This document shows positions 30,401 through 42,011 of a stretch of DNA of 64,000 nt, in pieces. The DNA is from CAWAVN01 sp963844315 (GTDB lineage Bacteria; Planctomycetota; Planctomycetia; Planctomycetales; Planctomycetaceae). The notes below the pieces were generated by a model. It was given only the letters and a program-made list of their open reading frames with translations. It searched no databases and was not told the DNA's origin. A program made the position numbers and the translations under genes. The stretch is taken from positions 1-64,000 of the forward strand of contig CAWJOC010000039.1 of NCBI GenBank assembly GCA_963844315.1, written 5' to 3'. The first letter of the stretch is position 1. Every line of letters starts with the position of its first letter.

Positions 30401-32401
30401 CCTGACCAGTTTGTCCGCCGCGCCGGAGAGGACTTGATTGCCGTCGGGACTGAAAGCCACGGCGGTCACAGTCCCGGTATGTCCCGCGAGTTTTGATTGC
30501 TCCGGCATTTGCGGATTGGCCAGGTTCCAAACGCGAACCGTTTGATCTTCCGACCCCGTGACCATCCGCGTGCTATCGGGTGAAAAAGCCATCGCGTGAA
30601 TGGGCTTTTCGTGGCCAGCGAGCGTATGCGTGATCTGGCCGTTCTCCATATTCCGCACGAAAACCACCGGCTGGCCGTTTGCGGTTCCCGCGACCGCGAG
30701 CAGGTTCCCCGAAAGACTCACCGCCGTCAAGGTCAGCGGACCACCCGTGGTTCCCTCCAACGGTTTGGCCGATTCCGCCGCCAGATTCCAGAGCGTGATG
30801 ATTCCATTCTCGGCTCCCGTGGCCAGGAGCTTTCCATCCTTTGAGGCAGCCAGCGAAGGCAAGGCGATGATGCCGCTTCGCCAGCGCATGCTCAGGGCAT
30901 GGTCGGGCAAGTTCCAAACGCTCACCGTGCCCTCCGCACCGGACGTGACCAGGTGCGGCGGGGCAGTTTCCGGTTGCAAACTTTGGGGAGCAAATGCGAT
31001 AGCCGTTGCGGGAATGTCCGGCTTGAACTCGGTCAGGGTTTCAAAGGATATGGGTTCACCGGGCTTGGCTTCGGACTGCATGAGCACGCGGAGGATTCCT
31101 TCGGCATTCACGAGGGCCAAATACTTGTGATCTTTGCTGATGGTGAATTGCGTGAGGTTCGCGAGTGATGCGGGTAACTTCGCGGGGGCCAGCGCGGGGG
31201 TTGTCCAAGTCCGCACGAAATTGTCCGCCCCGGCGGAAGCCAGGATGCTGGGCGGGATGGGCTGTTGCTCGCTGGGATTCGCGGTGGGCACGAACTCCAC
31301 GGCATTGACGGCCCCAGTTGTTTCAATCACTCCGGCGGGTTGCCCGTCCGCGACGTTCCAGACGCGAAGCGTTTGATCGAGTGAAGAGGAAGCCAACCGC
31401 GTTCCCTCCGGCGAAAAGCGCAGGGACGTGATCTTGTCCGCATGGCCTGCGAGAGTGGGTCCAGGCGTGCCGGCCTCAGCATTCCACAAGCGAATGGTGT
31501 TGTTGGCCCCAGTGGTTGCGATCCACTTTTTGTCGGGGCTGACCGCGACGGCGGTAATTGGACCTTCGGCGGCGAGGCTTTTTAGTTGCACGTCGCGCGG
31601 CCGTTTCCAAATTTTGATCTCACGGAAACTTCCCGTTGCGAGCAAATCCCCATCCACGTTAAAGGCCAATGATTGGATCAAATCCCGGTGAGCTAGCTTG
31701 GGCGCGGTTTCTGAGGTTGCGCCTCCAGGATTTAAGGCCGGGTCGGTGAGGCTCATCACCAGTCTTGCGGTCGGAACATGATAGAGGAACAACTGATTGC
31801 CCCGGCTGGCAGCGGCGTATTGGCCGTCTGGCGTCAAGGCCACCGCATGAACGGGCATGAGCCGCGACGGCAACGTTTGCAAGGTTTTGGGCGAGAGCAG
31901 GGTGATCTTTTCATCGCCTCTGGCTCCCTGGTCAATCCATAATCTGACGAGACCAAGTTCTTCGGACGTTAAAGGTTTGGCGTTCACATCATTGCCGGCA
32001 GGGGGCATGGATGGCTCATCTTGATGGGCCGCGAGTTTCAGGAGCAAACTCTCCGCTCCCCGGCCAGGAATCAAAGCCGGCCCGCTATCGCCGCCCGTCC
32101 GTAGGGTTTGGGGAGTCTCCAAAACCAGATCGCCTTGCTTCTCGCTGGCGCTGTGACAGGCCAAACAACTCTTTTGCAAGAGCGGCAGAATGTCCTTTTG
32201 AAACTCGACCGCCCCCGCCCGCTGCACGTTGGCAATCGGAATGGGCTGGGCAATGGCCGTCGCTTTCAGAACGCACCACGCGAGCATCCCCAACAAACCA
32301 GCCCGAAGCGCCAGCGAGGGACGATCGATATTCCCTCGCTGGCGCTTCAGGCTAGGATGGACGGATGTGAAATCAAAAAGACGTCGGCGGGTCATCGCCA
32401 A
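27424..32401 (-). CDS. Giant exported cytochrome c / WD40 / coiled-coil protein (one frameshift)
   Basis: About 1658 residues. The N-terminus has a c-type heme site CLACH (about residue 80) in a planctomycete cytochrome C-like domain (DILPLLQKSCLACHS, SMPPAG). Many WD40 repeats follow (about 180-1040). An Ala/Gln/Lys-rich coiled coil lies at about 1117-1350, then a second WD40 set runs to the C-terminus (ILYLWNGNNGQ). The first frame breaks near 29300 (GHGGQVTSLAT) and continues in the next frame (YPAQPNQILSGSLD), so one base is missing. The stated start is the longest; an ATG at 32287 beginning a signal-like segment lies just inside a palindromic repeat that the longer start would translate. 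It is last in a four-gene - strand group. Confidence 0.88.
32305..32348. repeat. 17-bp-arm palindromic repeat at the 5' end of the giant gene
   Basis: GAAGCGCCAGCGAGGGA (32305-32321) is the perfect complement of 32332-32348; the 10-base loop contains CGATCG. Translated on the - strand it gives an SLKRQRG...PSLALRAG type peptide, a recurrent translated-repeat signature in planctomycete annotations. It lies just upstream of the signal-like segment of the cytochrome-WD40 gene. Confidence 0.85.
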
Positions 32402-32429
32402 GACTCCGATGGAAGACTATGGGAACGAT

Positions 32430-35400
32430 TTACTTTGCGGGTTCGACTTGTTGGACGGCGAGCACGAAGGGCCGGTTCAGCGAAAGGCCCTGCCCGTTGA
32501 AATTCAAGTCGGCGCGAAACGTGACGGCATGGTCGCCCGGCGTGGCATTGGGCTGAGCCATGATGGTGATTTTGCCTTCGGTCTGGTTGGCGTCGAGATT
32601 CACGTTTTGAATCTGAAGTCCCCCCACGCCGCCGGGCAGGATCAGTTGCGTATTGACGTTCTGGTTGAACCCGTAAAGCCGCTCGACTTTGAACGGGATT
32701 TCCAATTTCTCGCCCTGCTTGACCATAAGTTTTTCCGTGGGGCTGGTGAGGTTGATCGGATACTCGGCGATTTTCAGCGTGACGGGCGTCGAGGGAATGA
32801 TCAGGTTATAGCCCCGTTGGTTGGCTTGCTGCTGGAGTTGCTGATAGCGTTGGTCGGATCGCTGTTTTTCCTGCTGGGCTTCTTGCTGAAACTGCTGGGC
32901 TTTTTGCAGATCTTGGTCGGCTTTGGTTTTGGCATCCGTCATTTCTTTCTGTTTCACTTGGGCGGCTTCCAGGTTTTTCGCGGCGGTCGCCATTGCTTCC
33001 GTGGCGACTTTGGCTTTTTCGGTCGCTTCGGCCAAGGCTTTCTGAGCGGCCTCGAACTGTTGCTTAAATCCCGCATCATCGGGCTTGCCTTCCAGTTGCT
33101 TCTTGGCGTTTTCCATGCGCATCGGTCGCCGCCTTCAAGACATTCGCGGCATTCGTTTGATTCTGGTCGGCGGTAGACTTGGCAGTGTTGGCTTGATTGA
33201 GTTCGCTATTCGCCTGGTTTAAATTGTTCTGGGCTAGTTGTTGGCCTTGTTGGGCGGCTTGAGTCTTCTGTTGCGAGTCCGTCAGAATCTTTCCGACCCG
33301 CTCGGCGCGCTGTTTGGCTTTCTCGGCGGCTTCGGGGTTTCGGCTGTAGTTCATGCCTTGCAGCATCCCGGCAAGACAGAACGAATACGTCCCCGTCGGC
33401 GTGTTCGATTGCAAGCGCAGCTCAAACTCGCCGGCATCGTTCCCGCCCATGCCCACTTGCGGCACGCCGATGTTGGGCGGAAGTCCGACCGGAAACCCAG
33501 TGATGCTCCCGCCCGCGCCATTTTCTCTGGTGACGCTGTATTTGAACTTCACCACGCCGCCCCGCGCGGTCTCCACAAGTTTGGGATCATCCAACTTCAT
33601 CACCACGCGGGCGGATTTCCGTATCCGAAACGACCACGGACAGATTGTCCGTCAACCGGGACGCCAGGCTCGGCTGGCCGGGGTTATTCGGCTGGGCAAA
33701 CGGAACCGCGGCAAGCGGATGGGCCGGCCGCGCGGTGCGGGTAATTTCCTTGTCGGCGAATTTGCTCTTGCCAATGACTTGGATTTGCCCGATCTTCCCA
33801 CCGGCGTTGGCATCGGCGGAGAGCACCAAAAGCCCCGAATTTGTGGATGGCCCGATGGTGAATTCCGACGCGGTCACGCCTTCAGGCAGTCCGGTTGCTG
33901 TGACGGTGATTTCGCCATCGAAACCATCCTGCCGGAATGCCACCACGCGCACCGCTTCCCTTCCGCCTTTGCGGAGGAAGATCGCTCCCGAAGAATCGCA
34001 AGGGACCGTCGCCAGTCGAAAATCGGGCATCGCTGGGCGAATGGCCAGGCGGTAAACTAAAGCGGGATCATTGACGAGCGAGCTATAGCCCTCGCGCACG
34101 AGCGACGCGATAAGTGCCATCCGCCGGCGCTGTGAACTGATAAGCGGGGTCGCGGTGCCGGTCGTCGAACTCGTATCCGCCTTCGCGCTGCCGGACATCA
34201 TCAATCCAGGCGATTTGCGTGGCGACCTCTTCGCCGGTGTCGGGCTTTTTCTCCACGCGCTCGATGACAAGGCTGGGGTCGGTCGCGCATCCTAACCGAT
34301 GGGAATACACTTCGAGCCAATACACCGCCCCGGCTTTGGCATCGAAGGTGTACCAGTCGGCATCGCGCTGCGGAAAGAATTGCCCGGCGACTTCACAAGG
34401 CGGCACGAGCGTCTGGGCGGTTTGCGGGGTATTATTGTCCGCCGCCTCTCGGACGATGGGTGCGGTGGCAACGGTCATGAGGACGGGGTTTGATGTCCCC
34501 GCCGAGCGATGTCACGCGATACTCGATCCCCGATAAGCTGCGCGCGATGGCTCCAGCCGTTCGCTGAATGCGAGCTTTTCCGAGGCGTCGGCGGGGATGG
34601 GAATGCGAACGTTAAGTTGCTCAAGCGGGCGTCCGTTGCGGATGAGGTTCGAGGGCAGTCCGCCCGGAAGATTGCGGCCGTAGAGGGTGTATTCGTCATT
34701 GGAACCGGCCAGTCCCGCCGGGGGAAACACAAAATCAATCGCCGGGAAAGAACCCAGCGTCAGGCGATAGGTGTAATCCCCGCCGCCCCGGTAAAGCGCA
34801 TCATGGATGCCCAGGAGATAGGATCCCTCTGCGGGCAAAGTCACATCCAGAACAGGATCGACCCCGCGTGAGCCACGCGATTCGGAGAGGACTCGGCCAT
34901 CGGCGGATTTGAGAAGCAACACGGCATCCACCGGGGAATCGATCCGCCCGGACGTAGCATTCCACCAACAGCCGTTGGTTGGCCTGGCCTTGGATTTTGA
35001 ACCAGTCCACATCCGCCCCGCCATTGAGTTGCCCGTTGACCGAAGCGGGCACGGCGGCGATCTCGGTGGCCTCTTTGGGTTCATGATTCGGCTCGGTTTC
35101 CAAGACTTCGGTGAAGGCATCGACGACAAAAGTCCGTGGTCCCGAAAGCCCGTATTTCCCCTGGCAGCGCACGCTGTAATGGCCGGGCGGTACATCGGGC
35201 TTGATGGTCACGATAAATTGGTTTTCGACGATTTGCTTGCCTTCGTCGAAGGGGCCGGGGTCAGCCATTTTTTGCTCGGCGGTGATCCCGGCGTGCGAGA
35301 AGTGCAGCTTATTCACATCGTCCAGATCGCCGCCGAAGATTGTGACGTCCAAAGTTTGCCCCGGCGAACCACCGGCGGGAAACAGCCCATCCAACCGCGT

Positions 35401-35490
35401 CGCGGGAAGCTGCCCGAAAGCCGTTGGACATAAGCCAATGAGAACAGCAGATGCGAGCAGAGACTTGATTAGAGTATGGGAAGGATTCAT
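32430..35490 (-). CDS. Exported PPC-domain / coiled-coil protein, several frameshifts
   Basis: Start ATG 35490 (a longer ORF to 35514 lacks support). Signal peptide KSLLASAVLIGLCPTAFG, then an N-terminal beta domain and two pre-peptidase C-terminal-like domains (LETEPNHEPKEATEI..GGADVDWFKI; ADNNTPQTAQTL..FPQRDADWYTFDA). A beta domain follows, then an Ala/Gln/Lys coiled coil (about residues 720-890) and a C-terminal beta domain ending VLAVQQVEPAK at 32430. These parts lie in at least six frame segments, with switches near 34950, 34490, 34110, 33600 and 33110, and each segment stays domain-like. About 1020 residues joined. The coiled coil is similar in composition to that of the next gene downstream. 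Either error-riddled or a pseudogene. Confidence 0.75.
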
Positions 35491-35514
35491 CGGCGCATCC
35501 TCATTGAAGAGCAA

Positions 35515-35576
35515 AGAGCCTGCGCACGAAGTAAGCGGTGCCTTAGTTCATTGCCGCTTACTTCGTGCGCGGCTCT
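35515..35576. repeat. Large inverted repeat between PPC and PSD1 genes
   Basis: GCGCACGAAGTAAGCGG (35522-35538) pairs perfectly with 35554-35570. Outer AGAGCC/GGCTCT extends the stem to 23 bp with one bulged base, loop 15 nt. On the + strand TTTTC follows. It fills the 69-bp gap between the PSD1 stop codon and the PPC gene, so it could be an intra-operon processing or termination signal. Confidence 0.8.
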
Positions 35577-35583
35577 TTTCGGC

Positions 35584-38066
35584 TTACCGCACGAATTGGA
35601 ATTCCTTGGCGTTGAACACCGCCCAGAGCACATCTTCCCAAGCGAGTTGCTTGTTCGCTTCCTTGGCCACGTGGTCGGTCACGAGTTTTCGCTCCTCCTC
35701 GGTGGGCTGCCGGGAGAACGCCCGGAGATATATCTCGCTGACTTTTTCCGCATCGGGGCGTTCTTGCTCTCTGACGAAACGGGCTGCAAGGCCGTTGCCG
35801 TTCTGCAATCGGTCTTGCACGTCCGGGGAATTGATGAGGTGCAGCGATTGCGCGAGATTGGCTTCAGGGCTGCGCTCGCATTCGCAGGCGCTTTCGGCTT
35901 CGGGCTTGCCGAAGACTTGCAGGAAATAGTTGTTAAAGCCGTTGTCGGGAAGCTGCACTGCGGTCGTCCCCTGCGGCACGCCGCCGAATCCCGCCGGGAC
36001 GCCCGCCACCTGGTTGATCGCATCGTAAAGCACTTCCGCCGTCAGCCTGCGGGGATAAAACCGCGAGAAGCTTTGCGTATCGCCCGCGTTGTGCTCCGTC
36101 GGCTCGGAGCTCGAGTTGGTAAACGCTCGATTTGCAAATCGTGCGGACGAGATCTTTCAGATCGAACTTGTGCTCGATGAAATGCTTCGCCAAGCGCATC
36201 GAGCAATTCGGGATTCGAGGGCGGGTTGGTGACGCGGAGGTCATCTTCGGGATCGACGATTCCGCGGCCAAAAAAGTGCTTCCAATAGCGGTTGACCAGC
36301 GCCTTGGCAAAGTACGGATTGTCCGGCGCGGCCATCCAGTCGACCAGGTCGTGCCTCGCATCCTGCCACGCGGGAATGTCGAGCGGCTCGCCGCCAAGCC
36401 CCGTCGGTTTGACGGACTGGTTCGTCCTGGGGTTTTGCGACTGCGGCGACGTTGCCTTTGAGGTAGACCACATCGGGCAAGTTCGTCTGCTGGTTGAACG
36501 GGCTGTTCTTGCAGTCCGACCTGCGTAAAGAACGCCTCGAAGCCGTAGTAGTCCTGCTGGCTCCAGCGTTCGAACGGATGATGATGGCACTTGGCACAGG
36601 CCAGCCGCATGCCCAGGAACAACTGGGCCGTGTCTTCCATTTGCTGCGTGGAGTAAGTGACTTCGCGGAACCAGGCGACCGGCGGATGGTTCTCGGCTTC
36701 GCCGGTCGCGGTCAGAATGCTCCCGCACGAATTGGTCGTACGGCATGTTCGACGTCCAGCGCCTGCGCGAATCCAGGCATGGAAACGGTAGGTGTAGTTC
36801 ACATCCAGCCCGTTCCGGCGTTTGTTCCGAAGCACGGTCGCCCATTTGTTGGCGAAGTAGTCCGCATAGCCGGGGCTGTCGACGCAGCTTATCGACCAGC
36901 TGGTCGCGCTTGTTGGGGTCTTGGTCCGCGAGGAAGGCTTGGGTTTCCTCATAGCGTGGGCAGCCGCCCGGTGAGGTCGACCGTGACCCGGCGAATGAAC
37001 GTGGAATCGTCGCATAACGCCGAAGGCGGAATGCCCAGCTGCTTCAAGCTGGCGAAGACGTGCTTATCGACGAGGGTTTTTTCCGGCGGCAGATTGGCGA
37101 CGGGCAGCCCTTGCGGAATCACCGCCCGGAACACGCCGACCTCGCCCTGAAACCGCACCATCACCGCCGCCTCGCCGGGCGTGTCTGCCACGGTGACGCG
37201 GCCATTGGCGGCGGCCGAGGCCATTTCGGGCTGGTTGGATTCATACGACGCCAGCCGCGTCACATCCCGTCGACTGCCATCGCTGTAATGGGCGATGACG
37301 GCGAGTTGCTGCTTGCGTGGCGACGTTCATGTCCCGCACCGGCGGCAGGACTTCAATCCGCGACAACTTCGCATCGGTCTCCGAACCTTGCGGCATGCCT
37401 TGGCCAATCCAGCGGGAAATCAGTTCCCATTCGTAAGTGCCAGGGGCCATGCGTTTGCCTCCGCCGTGCGGCAGGATGTTCGCGGGCTTCATCAGAAGCA
37501 GGCTGAACTCCGGCTCGGCGGGAAAGAGCCTTCGGCCCCGGTTTTCGTGGACGAGGTATTCGTAATCGTCTTCGGGATAAAAGCCCAACAGCGACAGTTT
37601 GAAGCCGTTTTGCCCGTCCGACTTGCCGTGGCATCCGCCGGCGTTGCAGCCCGAGCGGGTGAAGATCGGCACAATCTCGTTTTCGAAATTGACCGGGATT
37701 TCCTCCGCGAGCCGTTCGGTTTTGAGCGTGATGCAGGGCCGTCTTCCCGGCGGATTCGCGGGCAGTGACGATGGCCTCGCCATCCGCAAGCGGCGTGACC
37801 ATTCCGCCTTCGGTGATTGAGAGCACATTGGGCTTATCAACGCTAAAGGCGACTTCGTGAGTCAAGTCGTGCTTTTGACCGCTGGAATAAACGCCCGTGA
37901 CCAAAAGTTGCAGCCGGGCGTTTTTGCCCTTGAGCACGGGCGTGCCGGTTTGCTCGAATGCGAGCGAGGCAAGATCTCCCTTGGGTCCAAGGCCCGGAAA
38001 ATTCGCCGCGAATCCGCAGGGACAATAGATCAACAGGCAGGACATCGTGAGTGCGAGGATTCTCAT
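35584..38066 (-). CDS. DUF1549/DUF1553 (PSD1-type) exported cytochrome, many frameshifts
   Basis: Start ATG 38066 with signal peptide MRILALTMSCLLIYCPCGF. Order: bacterial Ig-like segment (about 1-130), heme site CNAGGCH (near 37640) in VPIFTRSGCNAGGCHGK, then a Big-2/Ig-like stretch. DUF1549 follows (DSTFIRRVTVDLTGRLPT and onward), then DUF1553 (VNRYWKHFFGRGIVDPEDDLR; ending WAVFNAKEFQFVR at 35584). The pieces lie in all three frames with at least six switches between about 37750 and 36020. About 827 residues joined. The family is periplasmic and restricted mostly to PVC bacteria. It starts 24 bp after the upstream WD40 gene. Confidence 0.8.
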
Positions 38067-38090
38067 GCCGTGACTCCAACTGCTGCAAGA

Positions 38091-40006
38091 TCACCTGGCC
38101 GGGGCAGGCAGTTCCAAGACCCGTGCCGTTCCATCTCCATTGGACAACAAAACCCGCGCGCCATCGGCCGCGTAATGAGCGAAATTGCCGATCCGCCCGA
38201 TTCGTTCTTGATGCAGTAACTGACCATCGGCAGGGTTCCAAACCCGGAGTTCCCCCGCGTAGCCGTAGGACAACAGCCGCGTGCCTTGGGGATTAAACGC
38301 CACGCTATGGACGTAATCGGGATGGCCTTCCAAGGTGCGTTCGATGGCCCCGGTGAGCAGGTTGATCAGATGCACTTTGCGATCCGCCCCACCCACGGCG
38401 ATGCTATTGCCCGCCGGATGAAACGCGACCGCATACATGGTTTCATCAAAGGTAGCGAGTTGTTTAAGTTGCCTGCCGCCGGCCACGTCCCAAAGCCTGA
38501 CAGTTTTATCCGCACCCGAAGAGACGACCAACGATTCATCCGGGCTAAGCGCCAGGGCATGCACGGCGCCTTGATGGCCGTTCATCTGGGCCTTCTGCTG
38601 TCCGGTGACGACATCCCAAATCCGCACGGTCTGATCGGTGCTGCACGAGACCACCGTCTTCCCATCCCCGCTGACCGCCACGCCGTAAACCGCCCCTCCA
38701 TGATTGAACTGCCGGACTTGCACGGGCGAGGCGTAAGCCCATTGGTTGATGTGCCCGGCTTCGTCGCTCGCCCAAAGGCTGCGGTTTTCCCGGTCAAACA
38801 CGATGCGAGTGAGAACACTGTCGGCGACCGCCTGTTGGTGCGGAATCAACTCATTCCCCGGTTGCGGAGACTCTGGCGGAAGTGGCGGTCCGAAAATGAC
38901 GAGGGCCTTATCCTTCGTTGTGACGGCGAGCTTTTGATTGTCGGGGCTAAAGGTCAAGCAAACGACCTCGCCGGGAACCTCTAGCGTTTGCAGGAGTTCT
39001 CCACCCCCAGCATTCCAAATCAAGACTTTTCCCTCGGAACTGCCGGCGGCGATTCGCTGGTTATCGGATCGCGAAGCCACCGCACGGGCTTCCCCGGTAA
39101 TCCCCTCAAATGCCCGCACGAGTTGACCGCTGTTGGTATCGGTCATCAAAACCCGGCCATCGCTGCCGCCGGTGACGACTTGTGCCCCGCCATTGTAAAG
39201 GACAAAGATCCAATAGCGGTTTATCGCCAATCACGATGTCCTTTTGCGGTTGGGCAGCGGATTCCAGACCCGGACAAAGCCATCCTTTCCCGCCCGAGAG
39301 GACTTGCTGATTGTTCGCATGAAACGCAAGCCCGGTGATGCCGCCCGGATGCTGAAACCCCTCGCCCTGCGGACCCTCGACAAACGGGCTATAAAGCCGA
39401 ATGCGGCCATCCGCCTCGCCGGTGGCAATCTGGTTGCCATCATTGCGAATGGCCGTGAAAAGTATCTCCGCCGCCGCGCCCGGTCGCTCTCCCGCCTTCG
39501 CGGAATCCGATGGGAATCTTAGGATCGGTCAACTTGACCAATTGAGTCAATTCCAAAGCCGGGCGATTTTATCGGCCCCGCCCTACCAAGAGTCGGCCAT
39601 CCTGGCTCATCGCCAAGCGGCGGCACTGCCTTCGTGAGCTTTCACGCGGACGATGGGTTTTCCCAGAGGGACATCCCAAACCCTTAGCGTGTTGTCGAAA
39701 GATCCCGTCACCAGAGTGCGGCCATCGCGGCTCAAGGCCAAGCAAAACAGCGGCCCGGTATGCCCGGGATAACTGCGAAGTTCCTGTCGGGTTTCAAGAT
39801 TCCAGAGGCGAACCGTCTCGTCGGAACTGACCGTAATCGCCTGGTTTCCGTCCGGCGTGAAAACCCCCATCAACACCGGCCCGAAATGCCCCTTGAGCAC
39901 GCCCGCTTCGTCCGCAGGCGGCGTCTGAGCCGCTCGCCGAGACCCGAGGACCAACGCGGACAAGAAACACCCGCCACCCCCCAGGGATTGCCATCAGGAC
40001 TCCCAT
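38091..40006 (-). CDS. Exported WD40-repeat protein, frameshifted near its N-terminus
   Basis: Start ATG 40006 gives MGVLMAIPGGWRVFL, continued after a frame switch by SALVLGSRRAA (signal-peptide-like). WD40 blades then run to the end (VTVSSDETVRLWNLETRQE; VVSCSTDQTVRIWDVVTGQQ; VVSSGADKTVRLWDVAGGRQ). Frame switches occur near 39960, 39600, 39440 and 39230; from 39230 to the stop at 38091 the frame is clean. About 638 residues joined. It is the first gene of the four-gene - strand group with the PSD1, PPC and cytochrome-WD40 genes. Confidence 0.8.
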
Positions 40007-40334
40007 TTCATCCCAAGACCGTGGTTCATTCCCTGTGAAACCAAATCCAATAGCCCGATTATATCAAAGCATACTTGTATGTCGAGGATTGCGCTGGACC
40101 TCATGGGCGGATGTTAAGCAATGAATCGCTCAATTCTTCAAGGGCGATGAAAGATGTTTGCCGAGCGACCCCGGAAGGTTACGAAAAGTTTGGACTCAAA
40201 TCGAACTTCCCTTGTCTGTCGCCTCCAACGGCAAGGCCGGAAGGCCAGGGTTTAGTAATATTGTTTGCACGAATCGGTCAGATACGTAAGTTGGCAGTCT
40301 GTTGTGTGTTCATTTGCTGTTGAGGAGATCAGTG
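40007..40334. other. Intergenic; upstream region of the WD40/PSD1 group
   Basis: No gene. It should contain the promoter of the - strand four-gene group and the left end of the ISKra4-like element, but I could not define an IS terminal repeat. Confidence 0.45.
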
Positions 40335-41673
40335 GTGGCACCTTACGACAACTGGACTGACGAGGAACGATTGCTTGCGGACAAGCCGTCACGAATTTTC
40401 GCGAGCTGAATCGGGCGTGTGATGCCGCGCCGGATGGCCCGTGTTCGGGATGGCCGAGCAGTTAGCCATGGAGCAAGGCCGACAACTGATTCGGCACACA
40501 TTGGAATCCTCGCTCCGACACCAGGCCCAAGCGGTGGAAAAAGAAGGGGCAGCGAGACGACGCTGCTCCTGCGGCAGGGAACCCGGGCCCACCTGGGACG
40601 CAAAGCCCGAACCGTGATGACGGCGACGGGAGAAATTCGCTTCAGTCGCGTGTACTTTCGCTGCTCGAAGTGCACGCTGGGCACGTTTTTGGCCGATGAG
40701 CGGGTGGGAATTGAGGGGCGGTATAGCCCACAATCGCAACGCTTGATTTGCTTGGCCGGTGCCAGTTGGTCCTTCGATGTGGCCAGCGAACGCCTGGAGG
40801 AACTCTGCGGCCTTTGCGTCTCGGACAATACGATTCGGGAACTGTCTCAAGAGCACGGAGCGAAGATGCTCGCCTGGCAACGCGAGAACTCTGAGGCGGT
40901 CGAAGAGTTTCGCCAGGGCGGAAAGGCGACATTGAGTTCACGACCGATGGCACGAGCGTGAACACCACCGACGGCTGGCGGGAGATGAAGCTCGCTCTGT
41001 TTTCCAAACGGTCTCCGGGGGAACCTGCGTTGCCCACGAGTGGGAGAGTCGGCATTTATACAAGCCTGGTGTCCGTGGCGTTCGCGGCGATTGAGAAGAG
41101 TGATCGCTTCGGGTCGCGCTGGCGTCCTTGGTGCCAGCGGTTGGGAATCCTCGATCCGTCGCGAATCACCGTGGTGGCCGACGGGGCGAAATGGATTTGG
41201 GAAGAAGAACACGACATCATCTTTGGGAAGCGGAGGCCGTCTTGGATGTGTTTCACGCCTTGGAACATCTCTGGGACACCGCCAAGATCCTTTACGGAGA
41301 GCAAACGGCCCAGGCCGAGGGCTTCCGGGAGCGGGGCCGTGAGCAATTGCTGTCGGCGGGGTTTGAAGGCCTGGTTCCTCTTCTGGAGGAGATCAAACAT
41401 CCCACGCAGACGCCGGAACACCGAGCGGCGATCGACGCATTGGAAACCTATCTGGGCCATCGCGCCGGTCATCTTCACTACGCCTGAGGCTTTCAAGGGC
41501 CAATCCATCGGCAGCGGCCAGATCGAAGGGGCCTGCAAAAACCTGGTCGGGCGGCGACTGAAGCAAACGGGCGGTCTGGCTGGCGTCCCCGCCGCGTCAA
41601 CCGAATGGCAGGCCTGTGTGCCGTCATGTATAGCGACAACTGGAAAACCTATTGGAATACCCTCCTCGCATAA
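40335..41673 (+). pseudogene. ISKra4-like transposase, broken by several frameshifts
   Basis: A GTG start at 40335 with GAGGAG seven bases upstream reads VAPYDNWTDEERLLADK. Frame switches then give NFRELNRACDAAPDG, TGEIRFSRVYFRCSKC, NTTDGWREMKLALFSKR, VAFAAIEKSDRFGSRW, VVADGAKWIWEE, DVFHALEHLWDTAKILYGE, SIGSGQIEGACKNLVGRR and MYSDNWKTYWNTLLA, ending at TAA 41671-41673. This order matches ISKra4-family transposases: DDE-type, with DGAKW and the late IEGACK helix. At least five frameshifts mean it cannot be functional as sequenced. The insertion lies between the WD40 gene and tRNA-Ser. Confidence 0.85.
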
Positions 41674-41818
41674 AAACAGAAATGCTTGACTGCACCCGAA
41701 GCCGGAGGCAACTGAAGTTATTAACGTGTTAACCTAAAATCATGGCCATTACTCTTAAGGATTTAGACGGCCTTTAAATAATTGCGGGGCCGGCTTAACA
41801 TTGGCACATTCCCGCTTT

Positions 41819-41907
41819 GGAGAGATGGCTGAGCGGCCAAAAGTGCCGGATTGCTAATCCGGTATGTGCGGAAACGTGCATCTCGGGTTCGAATCCCGAT
41901 CTCTCCG
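41819..41907 (+). tRNA. tRNA-Ser(GCT)
   Basis: GGAGAGA (41819-41825) pairs with TCTCTCC (41900-41906), discriminator G at 41907; the CCA end is not encoded. Anticodon stem CCGGA/TCCGG encloses loop TTGCTAA with anticodon GCT at 41853-41855. A long variable arm (GTGCGGAAACGTGCA region) marks it as a class II serine tRNA, and the T-arm reads GGGTTCGAATCCC. It decodes AGC/AGU. An integrase gene lies about 220 bp downstream, so the 3' half is a likely attachment site. Confidence 0.97.
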
Positions 41908-41912
41908 CTTGT

Positions 41913-41948
41913 CCCACTTGTGATTCACGTCACAAGTGGGCGTTTTTA
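41913..41948 (+). terminator. Intrinsic terminator of tRNA-Ser
   Basis: A perfect 11-bp stem CCCACTTGTGA (41913-41923) / TCACAAGTGGG (41930-41940), 6-base loop, followed by CGTTTTTA. It begins 6 bases after the tRNA. Confidence 0.9.
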
Positions 41949-42011
41949 TTGAAGTTACGGCATTTCCAGCCGATTGACTCGCACCGACTTTTCACCCGGT
42001 TTGCCCCAAAG

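Noticed and set aside
40335..41673. Terminal inverted repeats of the ISKra4-like element
   Set aside because: No convincing pair of ends could be matched by eye on either side of the transposase.
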